From the NCBI GenBank assembly GCA_009728235.1, contig WNZI01000005.1:62001-126000 (forward strand): 64,000 nt of DNA, in the 5' to 3' direction. The notes below the pieces were generated by a model that saw nothing but the letters and a program-made list of their open reading frames with translations, was not told the origin of the DNA and ran no database searches. The DNA is from Vibrio cholerae. Lineage in GTDB: Bacteria; Actinomycetota; Actinomycetes; Actinomycetales; Micrococcaceae. Each line of letters begins with the position of its first letter. The stretch's first letter is position 1. The position numbers and the translations under genes are program-made. Below, one piece after another: positions 27,823 to 36,509 of this stretch.

Positions 27823-28806
27823 TCAGCTTTCCTGCTCGAGGTCGGCGCGGAAGGCTTCGAGTTCCGTCTTGTGATCGTCGACGAACTGCTGCTCCTGCTC
27901 GAACTGCACGTCCTGCTGCTTCTGGCGGTAATCGGTCTTCTCCCGGCAGTCGAGATCGATCAGGGCGAGTTCGATCTCCTTCTCACCCAGCGCGTCCAGC
28001 TCCGCCTGGTCCGGTCCGGTCTCGCTGCCGTTCTCGTAGATCGCGTTGGACTCCTCGCTGATGCTGTTCTGCGCGTCGAACTGAACGGAGAACCCGGGCT
28101 GGCCGGCATCGGCCATGCAGGACGCCCACGCGGCGTCGACGTCGGCGAGCTCCGGGGATTTCATCATGTTCTCGTAGAACTCGTTCATCGCGTCCATGAG
28201 TGGCTTGTGCTCGTCCGAGGACATGGGATCAACGGTGCCCCGTTCGTGTTCCGCCCACCCGTAGCAGCCCGCCGTCGTCCAGTCCCATTCCATGGCCTCG
28301 CCCTCGACCGGCATCTCCTCCTCGTCGGGGGCCGGCCCGTACAGGGCCTCATTGAAGGCGCCCTGCTCCGACTCGGAGAGGCTGGCGACGTAGTCCGCAT
28401 TCGCGTCGACGTACTCGCCCTCGTCACCTGACTGCATCTCCTCACGGCCGGGGTAGTTGATCATCCCGTACCCGTACTGGGACACCCATTCGCGCGAATC
28501 CGGGTCCCATTCATCGCCGTCGAACGCCACCGACATGGAGCCGGACTGGAGATTCGGGGTGTATTCGAAGCCCTCCTCCGACATGCACTGCGCAACCAGT
28601 TCCTCCCGTTCACGCTCGTCCTCGGCGAACTTCTTCTCCTGCTCCTCGGGGCTGAGATCAGCGCCGTAGGCGGAGGAGAAGAACTCGGACAGGGGGGACT
28701 CCTCCTCGGCGGCGGGAGTCTCCGCAGAGGACGCGCAACCCGCGAGCAGTGCTGAGGCGCACAGAGTGGTGGTCAGGGCAGTGATGGCACGGGTGGACAG
28801 ACGCAC
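27823..28806 (-). CDS. Acidic lipoprotein, first gene of the ABC efflux operon
   Basis: A 327-residue exported lipoprotein with lipobox LLAGC after a short hydrophobic signal (TRAITALTTTLCASALLAGC). The mature part is very rich in Glu and Asp, has four or five Cys that could form disulfides (QCMSEEGF, AGCYGWAEHE, ASCMADAG, LDCREK) and ends in a Gln/Glu-rich helix. I do not recognise a domain. GTG 28806 has GGAAGAGG upstream. The direct abutment with the adaptor gene suggests a cell-surface part of the efflux system. Confidence 0.8.
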   Translation of the reverse strand: MRLSTRAITALTTTLCASALLAGCASSAETPAAEEESPLSEFFSSAYGADLSPEEQEKKFAEDEREREELVAQCMSEEGFEYTPNLQSGSMSVAFDGDEWDPDSREWVSQYGYGMINYPGREEMQSGDEGEYVDANADYVASLSESEQGAFNEALYGPAPDEEEMPVEGEAMEWDWTTAGCYGWAEHERGTVDPMSSDEHKPLMDAMNEFYENMMKSPELADVDAAWASCMADAGQPGFSVQFDAQNSISEESNAIYENGSETGPDQAELDALGEKEIELALIDLDCREKTDYRQKQQDVQFEQEQQFVDDHKTELEAFRADLEQES

Positions 28807-29164
28807 GGTTCCTCTTCCGACATAGGGCAATAGTGAGGATGCTATTCCCTGGAAGCAGTCCGGCGAGTCATACCAAGGGAGGACTTGGGGGCTGAATTGG
28901 TAACGATTCCGCACTGTTTGCTTTTGAGGTCGGTAATGGTAAAGAAGCACCTGAATTGGATATTTCTGCAAACGTTCAACTATTCTGCTTTCTATTCGTG
29001 AGCAAGGAGGACCAGCAACGTCGGCCCGCACGCCCTGTTCCGCCGAGGGATGTCAAGAGGGTGCCGCGGAGAGCCCTGAGACAGCGCAATGGTCACCGAC
29101 CCAGAAGGGTGGGTAGTGGCGGCTACGGACACGTAGCCGATTCAGGACGACGAAAGGCCCCACG
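28807..29164. other. Intergenic stretch without a gene
   Basis: An AT-richer leader between divergent genes. It must hold the promoters of the lipoprotein operon (minus) and of the small acidic protein (plus). A 70-codon open frame inside has no ribosome site or recognisable product. No clear operator was found. Confidence 0.6.
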
Positions 29165-29368
29165 ATGAGCACCAACGATCAGCAGTCCACCAAGAGCGAG
29201 TCGGCTGACCAGGAGCTGTCGAAGTCGCTTTCAGGCCACGCGGATCTGCCGGACGAGAACGACGGGTCCGAGCAGGGTGGAGACGTAAGCACGCCCGCGG
29301 CCGACGGAAAGCCGTCAGAACCCCTTGCCGAGGTCGAGGACAGCCCGGTCCGCACGAAGAACAGCTGA
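29165..29368 (+). CDS. Small acidic hypothetical protein
   Basis: A 67-residue hydrophilic protein, low in aromatic and aliphatic residues and rich in Ser, Asp, Glu and Gly, so probably disordered. CGAAAGG stands at the right distance before ATG 29165. I do not recognise it. Intrinsically disordered acidic proteins of this size are common among actinobacterial stress proteins, but that is only an analogy. It lies immediately before a truncated LacI gene. Confidence 0.55.
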   Translation: MSTNDQQSTKSESADQELSKSLSGHADLPDENDGSEQGGDVSTPAADGKPSEPLAEVEDSPVRTKNS

Positions 29369-29432
29369 CTTCCAGTCCTCGGCGGCGTCCGCTGTCGGTT
29401 GCTGGGGATCATCGGTGCCCCCGCTGCTGGGG

Positions 29433-30091
29433 GTGGACGGAATCATGGTGATCATGGAGGTCCACCTGCTCGACGTCGCCACGGTGTCCCCGCCGCCTGG
29501 CGTCCACGCCGTGGGGGTCGAGTCCGACGTGAGCGACGGCTACAGCGTGATCGACACGGACCAGGCCGACGAAGCTCGCAAGGCTGTGGAACACCTGCTG
29601 TACCTCGGGCACTCGACGGTGTGGCATGTAGCCGGACCGTCGGCGTCCTTCGCGTTGGAGCGGCGCGTGAACGCGTGGCGCTCGGTGCTGAATTCGCGGG
29701 GCTGTGCGGAGCCGTCGTTGCTGCGGGGCGACTGGTCGGCGGACTCGAGGTATCAGGCCGGGCTATCGCTGGCATCCTCGGACTGCACCGCGGTGTTCGT
29801 GGCGAACGACCAAATGGTGCTGGGGGTGCTCCGGGCGTTCCACGAGCAGGGCATCCGGGTGCCGCAGGACGTCTCGATCGTGGGCTTCGACGACATGCCG
29901 GACAGCACCTCCTTCAGCCGCCCCTGGCGACGGTGCACCAGGACTTCGCGGGGGTGGGCCGGCGCTGCGTGGAAAAGGTGCTGAAGCAGATGCGGGAGAA
30001 CTCGACGGAGCCTGGGCTGGCCCTGGTGCTGACGCGGCTGGTGGTACGGGAGAGCACTGCGGCACCTAACCTGTCAGTGCTAAGCACTTAG
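29433..30091 (+). pseudogene. LacI-family regulator remnant (5' truncated and frameshifted)
   Basis: Only the sugar-binding part is left. Similarity begins about VDGIMVIMEVHLLD and continues through 'VIDTDQADEARKAVEHLLYL', the following HVAGP, VFVANDQMVLGVLRAFHEQG and VSIVGFDDMP. At about 29918 a C is missing from a CCC run; adding it gives SFSPPLATVHQDFAGVGRRC and restores the end. The helix-turn-helix and roughly 115 N-terminal residues are absent, so the gene could not function even if the frameshift is a reading error. It borders an AT-richer inserted segment. Confidence 0.8.
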
Positions 30092-30154
30092 TACCGCATG
30101 TGACTGAAACGCGCGACCCGAATAAGCCGCTGCTCGGCCGTACCCCGAGGGTAT

Positions 30155-31432
30155 CTACTTGGGGTGGATGCCAATGTCCTTCAAAGATTCCGGCGCCCAT
30201 CGAAGGTAGTAGGCAAAGAATGGGTCTGCAATATAGAGCGTGGAATACTCGCTATCATATTCGAGGACTGGCTCGCCCTCAATTTTATCTCGCGCAATCT
30301 TGGTCATCTGGTCGAGGATATTAGTTACCTCATGTCGTTGAGGGAGGTCAGAATCTAAGACGTTACGCAGCGCAGCGCGCAGGTCTTCATAAGGAAGCGA
30401 TGTGCGGGGTCCGGTACTGGCAATAGCGGCAAGAACAGCTCCGTAAATGTCTGTCTCCTGGCCATCCTTCAACTTCCGGGCATTACGGTCGTTTCTTTGT
30501 CGAGGCCCCTGTTTGAGTAGATCGAATGCGGACTTAGAAGCTGCGGCGGCACGGGCCCTAAAGAAGGCATCCCACGAAGGTGCGGTTACTGTGGTCTCTC
30601 CTTCAGCGACAGTCCGCGCTATGTCAAGGCAATGCGTCTGCATCAAATGGGGACTGCCGAAACTTTCTTCTGCAAGGCGCCGGGTGACGTGATCGGGTAT
30701 GTCGAGCCCAAGTGCAGCGAATCCTAAGAGGGCAATCTGCACGAGATCATCGGCATCCCATGCTCCGAGTGGTATGCTGTCGACACGACCTGTCATCTCC
30801 TTCTCAACTCGCACTGCGTCGTATGCGCGGTGTGGAACGGTAACGAGAATTACCGGAAGTCCTTCAAAGATAAGATCCTTCAAACCGTGTACGATTTTAG
30901 CTTGTTCGGCTTGCGGGAGGTAGTGGAAATCGTCGATTATCAGAACGGGCTTCTCATCGGAAAGTGCTTTTCGAGCCGCCGACTTCGTTGATCGACTTCG
31001 ATTTCGCGTCAGTCCACGTTCGCTCATCCTTTGGTCACTAACGCTGCCGCCGCCACTCGCAATGACTCCATTGAGATTTCCCTCAGCACCGACCTGGTGC
31101 TGCTCTGACTTCGTGGAGGCGAGACCGTAATCGGTGAATACCTCGAGTTCGTCGCAGATCGAGGCCCAGAATTCATCGGCAGTCTCTAATGCGCCCCCAG
31201 ACAGCCAAATTCCTTCGCGGAACGATCGCTTCAGAATTACTGTCTTGCCTGTCTTCGTCGGTCCTGATACGGAGAGCAGTGCAGTGTGAGCACTTTCCTC
31301 CCAAGCTGCTACTTGTTTCTCAATTCCAAGATGCTCGCGTGAAACATAGGTCTCGTTGGGGAGGCCGCCTGGGATGAATACCTTCGCCGCAGTCAGTTTC
31401 TTCATTCTGGAAGTATAGACGACCCTGCTCAT
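30155..31432 (-). CDS. P-loop ATPase (AAA/STAND-like), probable island gene
   Basis: A 425-residue cytosolic ATPase. Walker A is SGPTKTGKT (about residue 57), Walker B is VLIIDDFHYL (about 163-172), and TGRVDSI after VEKEM is a likely Arg sensor region. A helical C-terminal half follows, ending TLYIADPFFAYYLRW. No effector, nuclease, TIR or membrane domain is visible. Base composition is near 48% GC, far below its neighbours, and codon use is relaxed, both signs of transfer. Starts at 31432 or 31405 are possible and neither has a good ribosome site. Function unknown; an accessory or defence role is conjecture. Confidence 0.75.
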   Translation of the reverse strand: MSRVVYTSRMKKLTAAKVFIPGGLPNETYVSREHLGIEKQVAAWEESAHTALLSVSGPTKTGKTVILKRSFREGIWLSGGALETADEFWASICDELEVFTDYGLASTKSEQHQVGAEGNLNGVIASGGGSVSDQRMSERGLTRNRSRSTKSAARKALSDEKPVLIIDDFHYLPQAEQAKIVHGLKDLIFEGLPVILVTVPHRAYDAVRVEKEMTGRVDSIPLGAWDADDLVQIALLGFAALGLDIPDHVTRRLAEESFGSPHLMQTHCLDIARTVAEGETTVTAPSWDAFFRARAAAASKSAFDLLKQGPRQRNDRNARKLKDGQETDIYGAVLAAIASTGPRTSLPYEDLRAALRNVLDSDLPQRHEVTNILDQMTKIARDKIEGEPVLEYDSEYSTLYIADPFFAYYLRWAPESLKDIGIHPK

Positions 31433-31725
31433 ACTGTCTGAACACGAATGAGTAAAGGCACACTGTGCACAGATGAGTTACGGCACAGCAGAAATCTCGT
31501 CCTTGGTGAACGGGTCATTCGCGTTGGGGAGCGTGCTCGTTATCAGATGGAACCTCTTTTGCCTGTTGACCAATAGCATGTGGGCACGGAGAAGACCAAC
31601 CGCTCCGCTGAAGGGTTCGAGTATGCGGACCCTGCTGCCAGCAACTTTCTTCCGAGGTCTGGGGGTAGAACGTGCGGGTTGTGGGCCGAGGAACAAGCAC
31701 CCCACTCCATGCGTCAGAATCGACG
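31433..31725. other. Intergenic stretch between ATPase and riboswitch
   Basis: No credible gene. Mixed base composition marks the probable edge of the inserted segment. Short open frames on both strands lack ribosome sites and known motifs. Confidence 0.5.
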
Positions 31726-31850
31726 TATCACGGGGAGTACTCCCGTTTGTGATCGGCCCGTCAATACGGATGCAGTGAGCATCCCGGGCCCATCGGTTCC
31801 GGTTCAGTCCGGGCGGAGGAGACCTTGGCGCCTTCGTCCGACGCCTACCC
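31726..31850 (+). ncRNA. yybP-ykoY (Mn2+) riboswitch candidate
   Basis: The hallmark pieces occur in order and spacing: GGGGAGTA (31733-31740), GTCAATACGG (31761-31770), a CCCGGGCC stem, and GGAGACCTTGG (about 31818-31828), followed by a terminal stem. The element ends 15-20 bases before a terC start, its usual partner in bacteria. Mn2+ binding would be expected to switch on expression of the exporter gene. Confidence 0.75.
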
Positions 31851-31865
31851 TTTGGAGTACCCCTC

Positions 31866-32201
31866 ATGCAGATCACACCCATGATCTGGCTCATCACCCT
31901 TGCCGTGACAATCCTCTTCTTCGTCTACGGCTTCTTCGCCCACGTGCGCAAACCCCACGAACCGACCATCGGTGAATCGGCCCGCTGGTCCGCCTTCTAC
32001 ATCGGCCTGGCCCTGCTCTTCGGCGTTTGCGTCGGCATCGGCACGGTGTCGGGCTGGACGTTCGGAGGCGAGTACTTCGCCGGTTACCTCACCGAGAAAG
32101 CGTTGTCGATCGACAACCTCTTCGTCTTCCTCAGGCCGGTCTGTTGCTCCGGCCTCGTCATGAGCGCGGGACCACCCCGCGCTGCTCGTTCGGGAAGGTG
32201 A
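31866..32201 (+). pseudogene. TerC family membrane protein, 3' truncated remnant
   Basis: The first 90 or so residues are a clear TerC N-terminus: MIWLITLAVTILFFVYGFFA, a second segment, and EKALSIDNLFVFL with the conserved acidic metal-site residue. After FVFL the sequence turns into unrelated residues and stops, so about 240 residues are lost. GGAGTACCCCTC precedes the ATG. TerC proteins export Mn2+ or protect from metal stress. With a Mn2+ riboswitch in front, this is a broken metal-export unit next to the ATPase island. Confidence 0.82.
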
Positions 32202-32204
32202 CTG

Positions 32205-33511
32205 TCAGCAGGCCGTGGGCTCTCCGTACGGAAGGGTGGAGCCGTCGATCAACCATGCTTCTCCGTTCCAGATGAAGGAGTAGCGGAGCAACCAGTCCGA
32301 GCACGTTTGACCTAGCCTGCCGTCTTCGGGTTCCTGCTCGGTCAGCAGGCGAACGTCGGCTGACAAGAGGTCACCCGCTCCCTGGACGGACGTCACTTCC
32401 AGAGCACGCCAGTAGGAGGTCCCGAGTTGGGCGCTCCACCTCTCCACTCCACCGAAGGATCGCTGGAGTTTCGGCGTGAACTGGTCGTAAGCGGCAGCAT
32501 AAGCGGCGACGTTGATGCCTTGGCCGTGAAGAAGCAGCGCCTGGCTGATGTTCCGTGCCTGGTCGTGATCGGACTCGATGTTCACAAGGAAGAATCCGTC
32601 GTCCGGTGCGGGTGCATTCCCGCAATCGACGGCTTCGATGGGTAGTCCTCTCTCCTGCCACTCGTTCACTGCGGCTTGTGCCCGAAACCCCGAGACTGCG
32701 TATGCCATCCCCTCAGCGCGATCGTCGCCGTCCCGCTGGAACGCGCTCACGACGCCGGCCACCAAGCCACTCTGCGTCAACAGGGGCCCGCCACTGTTGC
32801 CATGGTTGATCGCCGCGTCCGTCTGAATCATGTTCTGGACCGTGCCGGCCCCCAGGTCGATCTCCCGGTCCAACCCGCTGACGGTTCCGCTCGTGAAACC
32901 CAGGGGTTCCCCGAGGGGGAATCCGAGGGCCGCCACCTCTGTGCCCAACGGCGGATCCGCGGTTCGAAGCCGAACAGATAGCCGTTCAGTGGTCTGCTGG
33001 TCTGTACGAGTGCCAGGTCGGCGAGCTCATTGATACCCAGTACAGAAGCGGGTGCATTGCCCTGAGAGGTGGAGACGTCAACTGCCGATGCGTCGGCCAC
33101 CACGTGCGCTGCTGTCACCACGAGATCCGGAGCGATGAGGAATCCGGATCCGGTGCCACTGCTGTCGCACGTCGTCACGCTGATCTGGACAATGCCTGAC
33201 TGCACCTGTGCGACGGTCTGAGGCCAAGCCGCAGGATTGATGCCAGGAGGCTGAGTCGTGATTTCTGGCGTCGGTGCAGGTGAGGGAGCGGACGTGGGAG
33301 GGGTTTCGGCGGGTGGGGTCGTCGTGGGAGGCGCGGACGTCGACGAGGGTGGCCCGAAGCCCTCCTCCAGGGGCGCATCGGTCAGGGGCGCCTCGATCTG
33401 GGGAACGCCGGCATCGCCTGGCCCGACCACGACGCATCCGGCCAGTCCAAGCGCCGACAGAGTCAGCGTGCTGATCAGGACAAAGGACTTGGGAATATTC
33501 GTGGCCTTCAT
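32205..33511 (-). pseudogene. Trypsin-like serine protease lipoprotein, frameshifted
   Basis: Exported protease of about 434 residues. The start ATG 33511 has AGGAGG upstream, and the signal ends at lipobox ALGLAGC. A Pro/Thr-rich linker follows. The S1C-type domain has His in VVTAAHVV, Asp in ELADLALVQ and Ser in INHGNSGGPLL. The two halves are in different frames; one base is missing at 32960/32961, and restoring it gives FGFEPADPPLGTEVAALGFP. The C-terminal 170 residues after the protease domain are a separate domain with two Cys. It is not followed by a PDZ domain. Confidence 0.83.
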
Positions 33512-33812
33512 CGTGCGCCTCCTGATGCTGCAGCCAATAGCACTCATTGCGGGCCGGGAAGGTAAACGTAGGAGTTCAGCGGAGCGATGTCCATCGATCC
33601 GGCAAATTCGAGTAGTGCTCGTCTCTCGCTGCGTCCTCCCTATCGAGTAGTGGCACTACTTGAGCGGAACCTCCCCGCAGCATGCGCGGCACATCCAAGG
33701 GGAGCCCGTGCAGTCCTTTACTAACACCTGCGGCGGCGAGAGCTTGACCCACATCGTGAATCAGTGTTCATATTATGGGTGACAGATCATCTTCAACGAC
33801 GAAGCGGGACCC
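33512..33812. other. Divergent promoter region of protease and GntP genes
   Basis: No gene. It contains the palindrome at 33646-33660, a second copy of its left arm GAGTAGTG at 33610, and a -10-like TATTAT about 40 bases before the GntP start. Confidence 0.5.
33646..33660 (+). promoter_or_regulatory. Palindrome AGTAGTGGCACTACT
   Basis: Seven-base perfect arms around one base, 153 bases before the GntP start and 135 bases before the protease start. GAGTAGTG recurs at 33610. It is a plausible operator for either gene; the regulator is unknown. Confidence 0.4.
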
Positions 33813-35251
33813 ATGGCTGACTGGCAGATTCTCTCCATAACGGCGGTGGCCATCATCGCCATCGTGTTCCTCATTCTGAAGCTGCGCGTGAATCCGGCGC
33901 TTTCCCTGGTAATCGGGGCTGCGGGACTGGGCCTCGCCACAGGGCTCGGTGCCACCGGCACCACGGACACGATCATGCAGGGCTTCGGAGACATCATGCT
34001 CGAGGTGGGCCTGCTCATCGCCTGGGGCGTCCTGATGGGTGCGATCCTCAACGAGATGGGTGCGATTAGCAAGCTCGTCGAACGGCTGCTGAAGGTCTTC
34101 GGACCCAAGGGCATTCCGTACGCCCTCGGGTTGACGCTCGGCACCATGCTTCAGTCGATCTTCCTCGACGTACTCCTCGTCATGAGCGCGCCCCTCGCCC
34201 GGCGCATCGCCCCGAAGCTCGGTAAGTACGGAACCGCGAAGATGGCCACAGCAATGGCCATCAGCCTCGAATGCGGGATCGTTCTCATGGTGCCGGGCGT
34301 GGCCACCGTGGCGCTGGCCGGTCTTCTGGGCGTCCCTCTGGGCAGCATGCTCATCTTCGGACTGCTCGTCATCATCCCGACGATCCTCGTGTCCATCTTC
34401 ATCATGAACTTCTTCATCCACCGCGGTTTCTGGGACGTCGAGAAGGACCAAGAGCCGATCGAGGAGGCACTGGGTGTCGCTGCTACAGGTGAATCCCCTG
34501 TCACACCCTCCGGTGATCCCGCAGGAGCCCTCACCTCCTCGGATTCCCGGAGTCGCGTGGGACTGCTTCCCTATGATGTGCGCACCCGTGAGGCACGCGG
34601 TCCCAAAGAGACGAGCCTGGCCGTGATGTTCGGTCCGATGCTCCTGTCCCTGGTGCTCATCGGCGGAGGTGCCCTCGCCGGCATGGGAGGCTTCTCCTCG
34701 TCCGTCACGGACTTCATCTCCACCCCGGTCATCGCGCTCCTGATCGGACTGCTGGGCACCAGCTTCGTCGCTCGTCGGACCATCGGGACGAAGCGGGTCG
34801 AAGAGGCCGTCGTCGGCGGCTTCCGTGAGTCCGGGCAGATCCTCATCCTGACCGCGCCGGTGGTGCCCTCGCGGCCGTGGTCGCCGCGAGCGGCATGGGT
34901 GAGGTGTTGGGCGGCTACTTCTCCGCCTCATCGGTGGCGCCGCTGCTCGTGGTGTGGGGAATCGCGGCCATCCTCCACATCGCCGTCGGCTCCGTGTCCA
35001 TCTCCGCGATCACCGCGGCCGGGCTCCTGGCCCCGGTCGCCCCGACCCTGGGCCTCGACCCCGTCCTGATCGCTCTGGCTGCCGGAGCGGGCTCGCTGTT
35101 CTTCGTCCACGTCACGTCCAACACGTTCTGGTTGCTGCAGTCCATGCTCGGCCAGACAACACGGGGAACCTTCAAGACCTGTTCCATCGGGGTATCCCTC
35201 GCCTCCGTCGTCGCCCTCGGCTTCACCCTGATCCTCAGTCTCTTCCTCTAG
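33813..35251 (+). pseudogene. GntP family permease (gluconate/organic-acid:H+ symporter), frameshifted
   Basis: Membrane protein of about 479 residues with roughly 12-14 segments. GntP features are the opening ISITAVAIIAIVF-type segment, LQSIFLDVLLVMSAPLARRI and, at the end, 'SGMGEVLGGYFSASS', ISAITAAGLLAP and HVTSNTFWLLQSM. One G is missing at about 34854; adding it gives ILTGAGGALAAVVAASGMGE and joins the two frames. GntP proteins import gluconate, glycerate or other hydroxy acids. The CoA-transferase gene starts 11 bases after its stop, so the substrate is probably the acid activated by that enzyme. Confidence 0.87.
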
Positions 35252-35261
35252 AAAGGGCACC

Positions 35262-36509
35262 GTGACTTCCACCGACCAGATTGCGCCCCTGAAAGGCGTC
35301 CGCGTCCTCGAACTCGGCAACTACATCGCGGCACCGACGGCGGGCCGATTGCTCGCGGACTTCGGCGCCGAGGTCATCAAAATAGAACGTCCCCGCACCG
35401 GTGACGAACTGCGGAACTGGCGGCTGGGCTCTGGGACCACGTCCATGCTCTACCGGACGATCAACCGGAACAAGAAGTCCATGGTCGTCGATCTCCGGAC
35501 TGAGGAGGGCCGCCGCTGCATCCTCGAGCTGGTGGCGCAGTGCGACATCGTCCTGGAGAACTTCCGCCCCGGAACCCTGGAGAAGTGGGGACTGGGTCCC
35601 GACGAGCTCGAAGCAGCCAAGCCGGGGATCATCGTCACCCGGATCTCCGCCTTCGGTCAGACCGGCCCCATGTCCGCGCGCCCCGGCTTCGCCGCCGTCG
35701 CCGAGGCCTACGGCGGCTTCCGGCACTTGGTGGGTGATCCCGATCGACCTCCGGTCCGCGTCGGCGTCTCCATCGGCGACTCCATCGCGGGCCTGTACGC
35801 GGCCTTCGGGTCGGTCATGGCGCTCTTCGCCCGCGAGAGGGACCAGGGGGTGCACAGGCCGCCCCTCGAACATCGGGTCATCGACGTCGCGCTCAACGAG
35901 GCGATGTTGTCCGTCATGGAATCCCTGGTCCCCGATTACAGCGCGTACGGCCTCGAGCGGGAACGAACGGGAGGCAGGATGGAGGGCATAGCGCCGTCCA
36001 ACGCGTACCTCTGCGCCGACGGGGCAAGCATCGTCGTCGCCGGGAACGGTGACAGCATCTTCAAGCGCTACATGCAGGTCATCGGGAGGCCGGACCTCGC
36101 CGAGGACCCCGCCCTGGAGAGCAACGCGCAGCGCTGGGCGCGGCGGGACGAGCTCGACGCCGCGATCGGTGAGTGGGCCGCCCTCCTGACGGCAGCCGAG
36201 GCCCTGGCTCTGCTCGAGCAGGCAGGAGTCCCGTCCGGACCCATCTACACGGCCGGGGACATCGTGGACGACGAACAGTATCGTGCCCGCAATATGGTGC
36301 AGCATCTCGACGTCTCCGACGGCGAGACGATCCTGCCCAAGATCGCCTTCGCCGGGATCACCCCCGTGATCGGTGGCAAATCGCTCGAGATCCGCAACCT
36401 CGGCCCGGACCTCGGTGCGGACACCGGCGACATCCTCGAAGGCCTCCTCGGCTGGACGCCGGAACAGGCCAACGACTTCATCGACAGATCGGAACTGGAG
36501 ACTGTATGA
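35262..36509 (+). CDS. CaiB/BaiF (class III) CoA-transferase
   Basis: A 415-residue cytosolic enzyme that moves CoA from a donor such as succinyl-CoA to a free acid. The family pattern is complete: LKGVRVLELGNYIAAPTAGR, LADFGAEVIKIERP, ENFRPGTLEKWGL, ISAFGQTGP and a C-terminal ARNMVQHLDV segment. The catalytic Asp is expected in the SIGDSIAGLYAAFG stretch. GTG 35262 follows GAAAGGG. The stop overlaps the lyase start as ATGA. With a GntP importer before and an HMG-CoA-lyase-like gene after, it should activate an imported branched hydroxy-dicarboxylate, for example 3-hydroxy-3-methylglutarate or citramalate (inference). Confidence 0.9.
   Translation: MTSTDQIAPLKGVRVLELGNYIAAPTAGRLLADFGAEVIKIERPRTGDELRNWRLGSGTTSMLYRTINRNKKSMVVDLRTEEGRRCILELVAQCDIVLENFRPGTLEKWGLGPDELEAAKPGIIVTRISAFGQTGPMSARPGFAAVAEAYGGFRHLVGDPDRPPVRVGVSIGDSIAGLYAAFGSVMALFARERDQGVHRPPLEHRVIDVALNEAMLSVMESLVPDYSAYGLERERTGGRMEGIAPSNAYLCADGASIVVAGNGDSIFKRYMQVIGRPDLAEDPALESNAQRWARRDELDAAIGEWAALLTAAEALALLEQAGVPSGPIYTAGDIVDDEQYRARNMVQHLDVSDGETILPKIAFAGITPVIGGKSLEIRNLGPDLGADTGDILEGLLGWTPEQANDFIDRSELETV

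Noticed and set aside
28956-29168. 70-codon frame before the small acidic protein
   Set aside because: No ribosome site, Arg-rich shadow composition and overlap with the leader of the next gene.
31473-31778. Short frames between the ATPase and the terC remnant
   Set aside because: No start signal or motif; they overlap the riboswitch candidate.
33768-34931. 387-codon open frame on the minus strand opposite the GntP gene
   Set aside because: Asp/His/Arg-rich composition typical of antisense to a membrane protein gene, no known motif; the plus strand encodes a recognisable permease.
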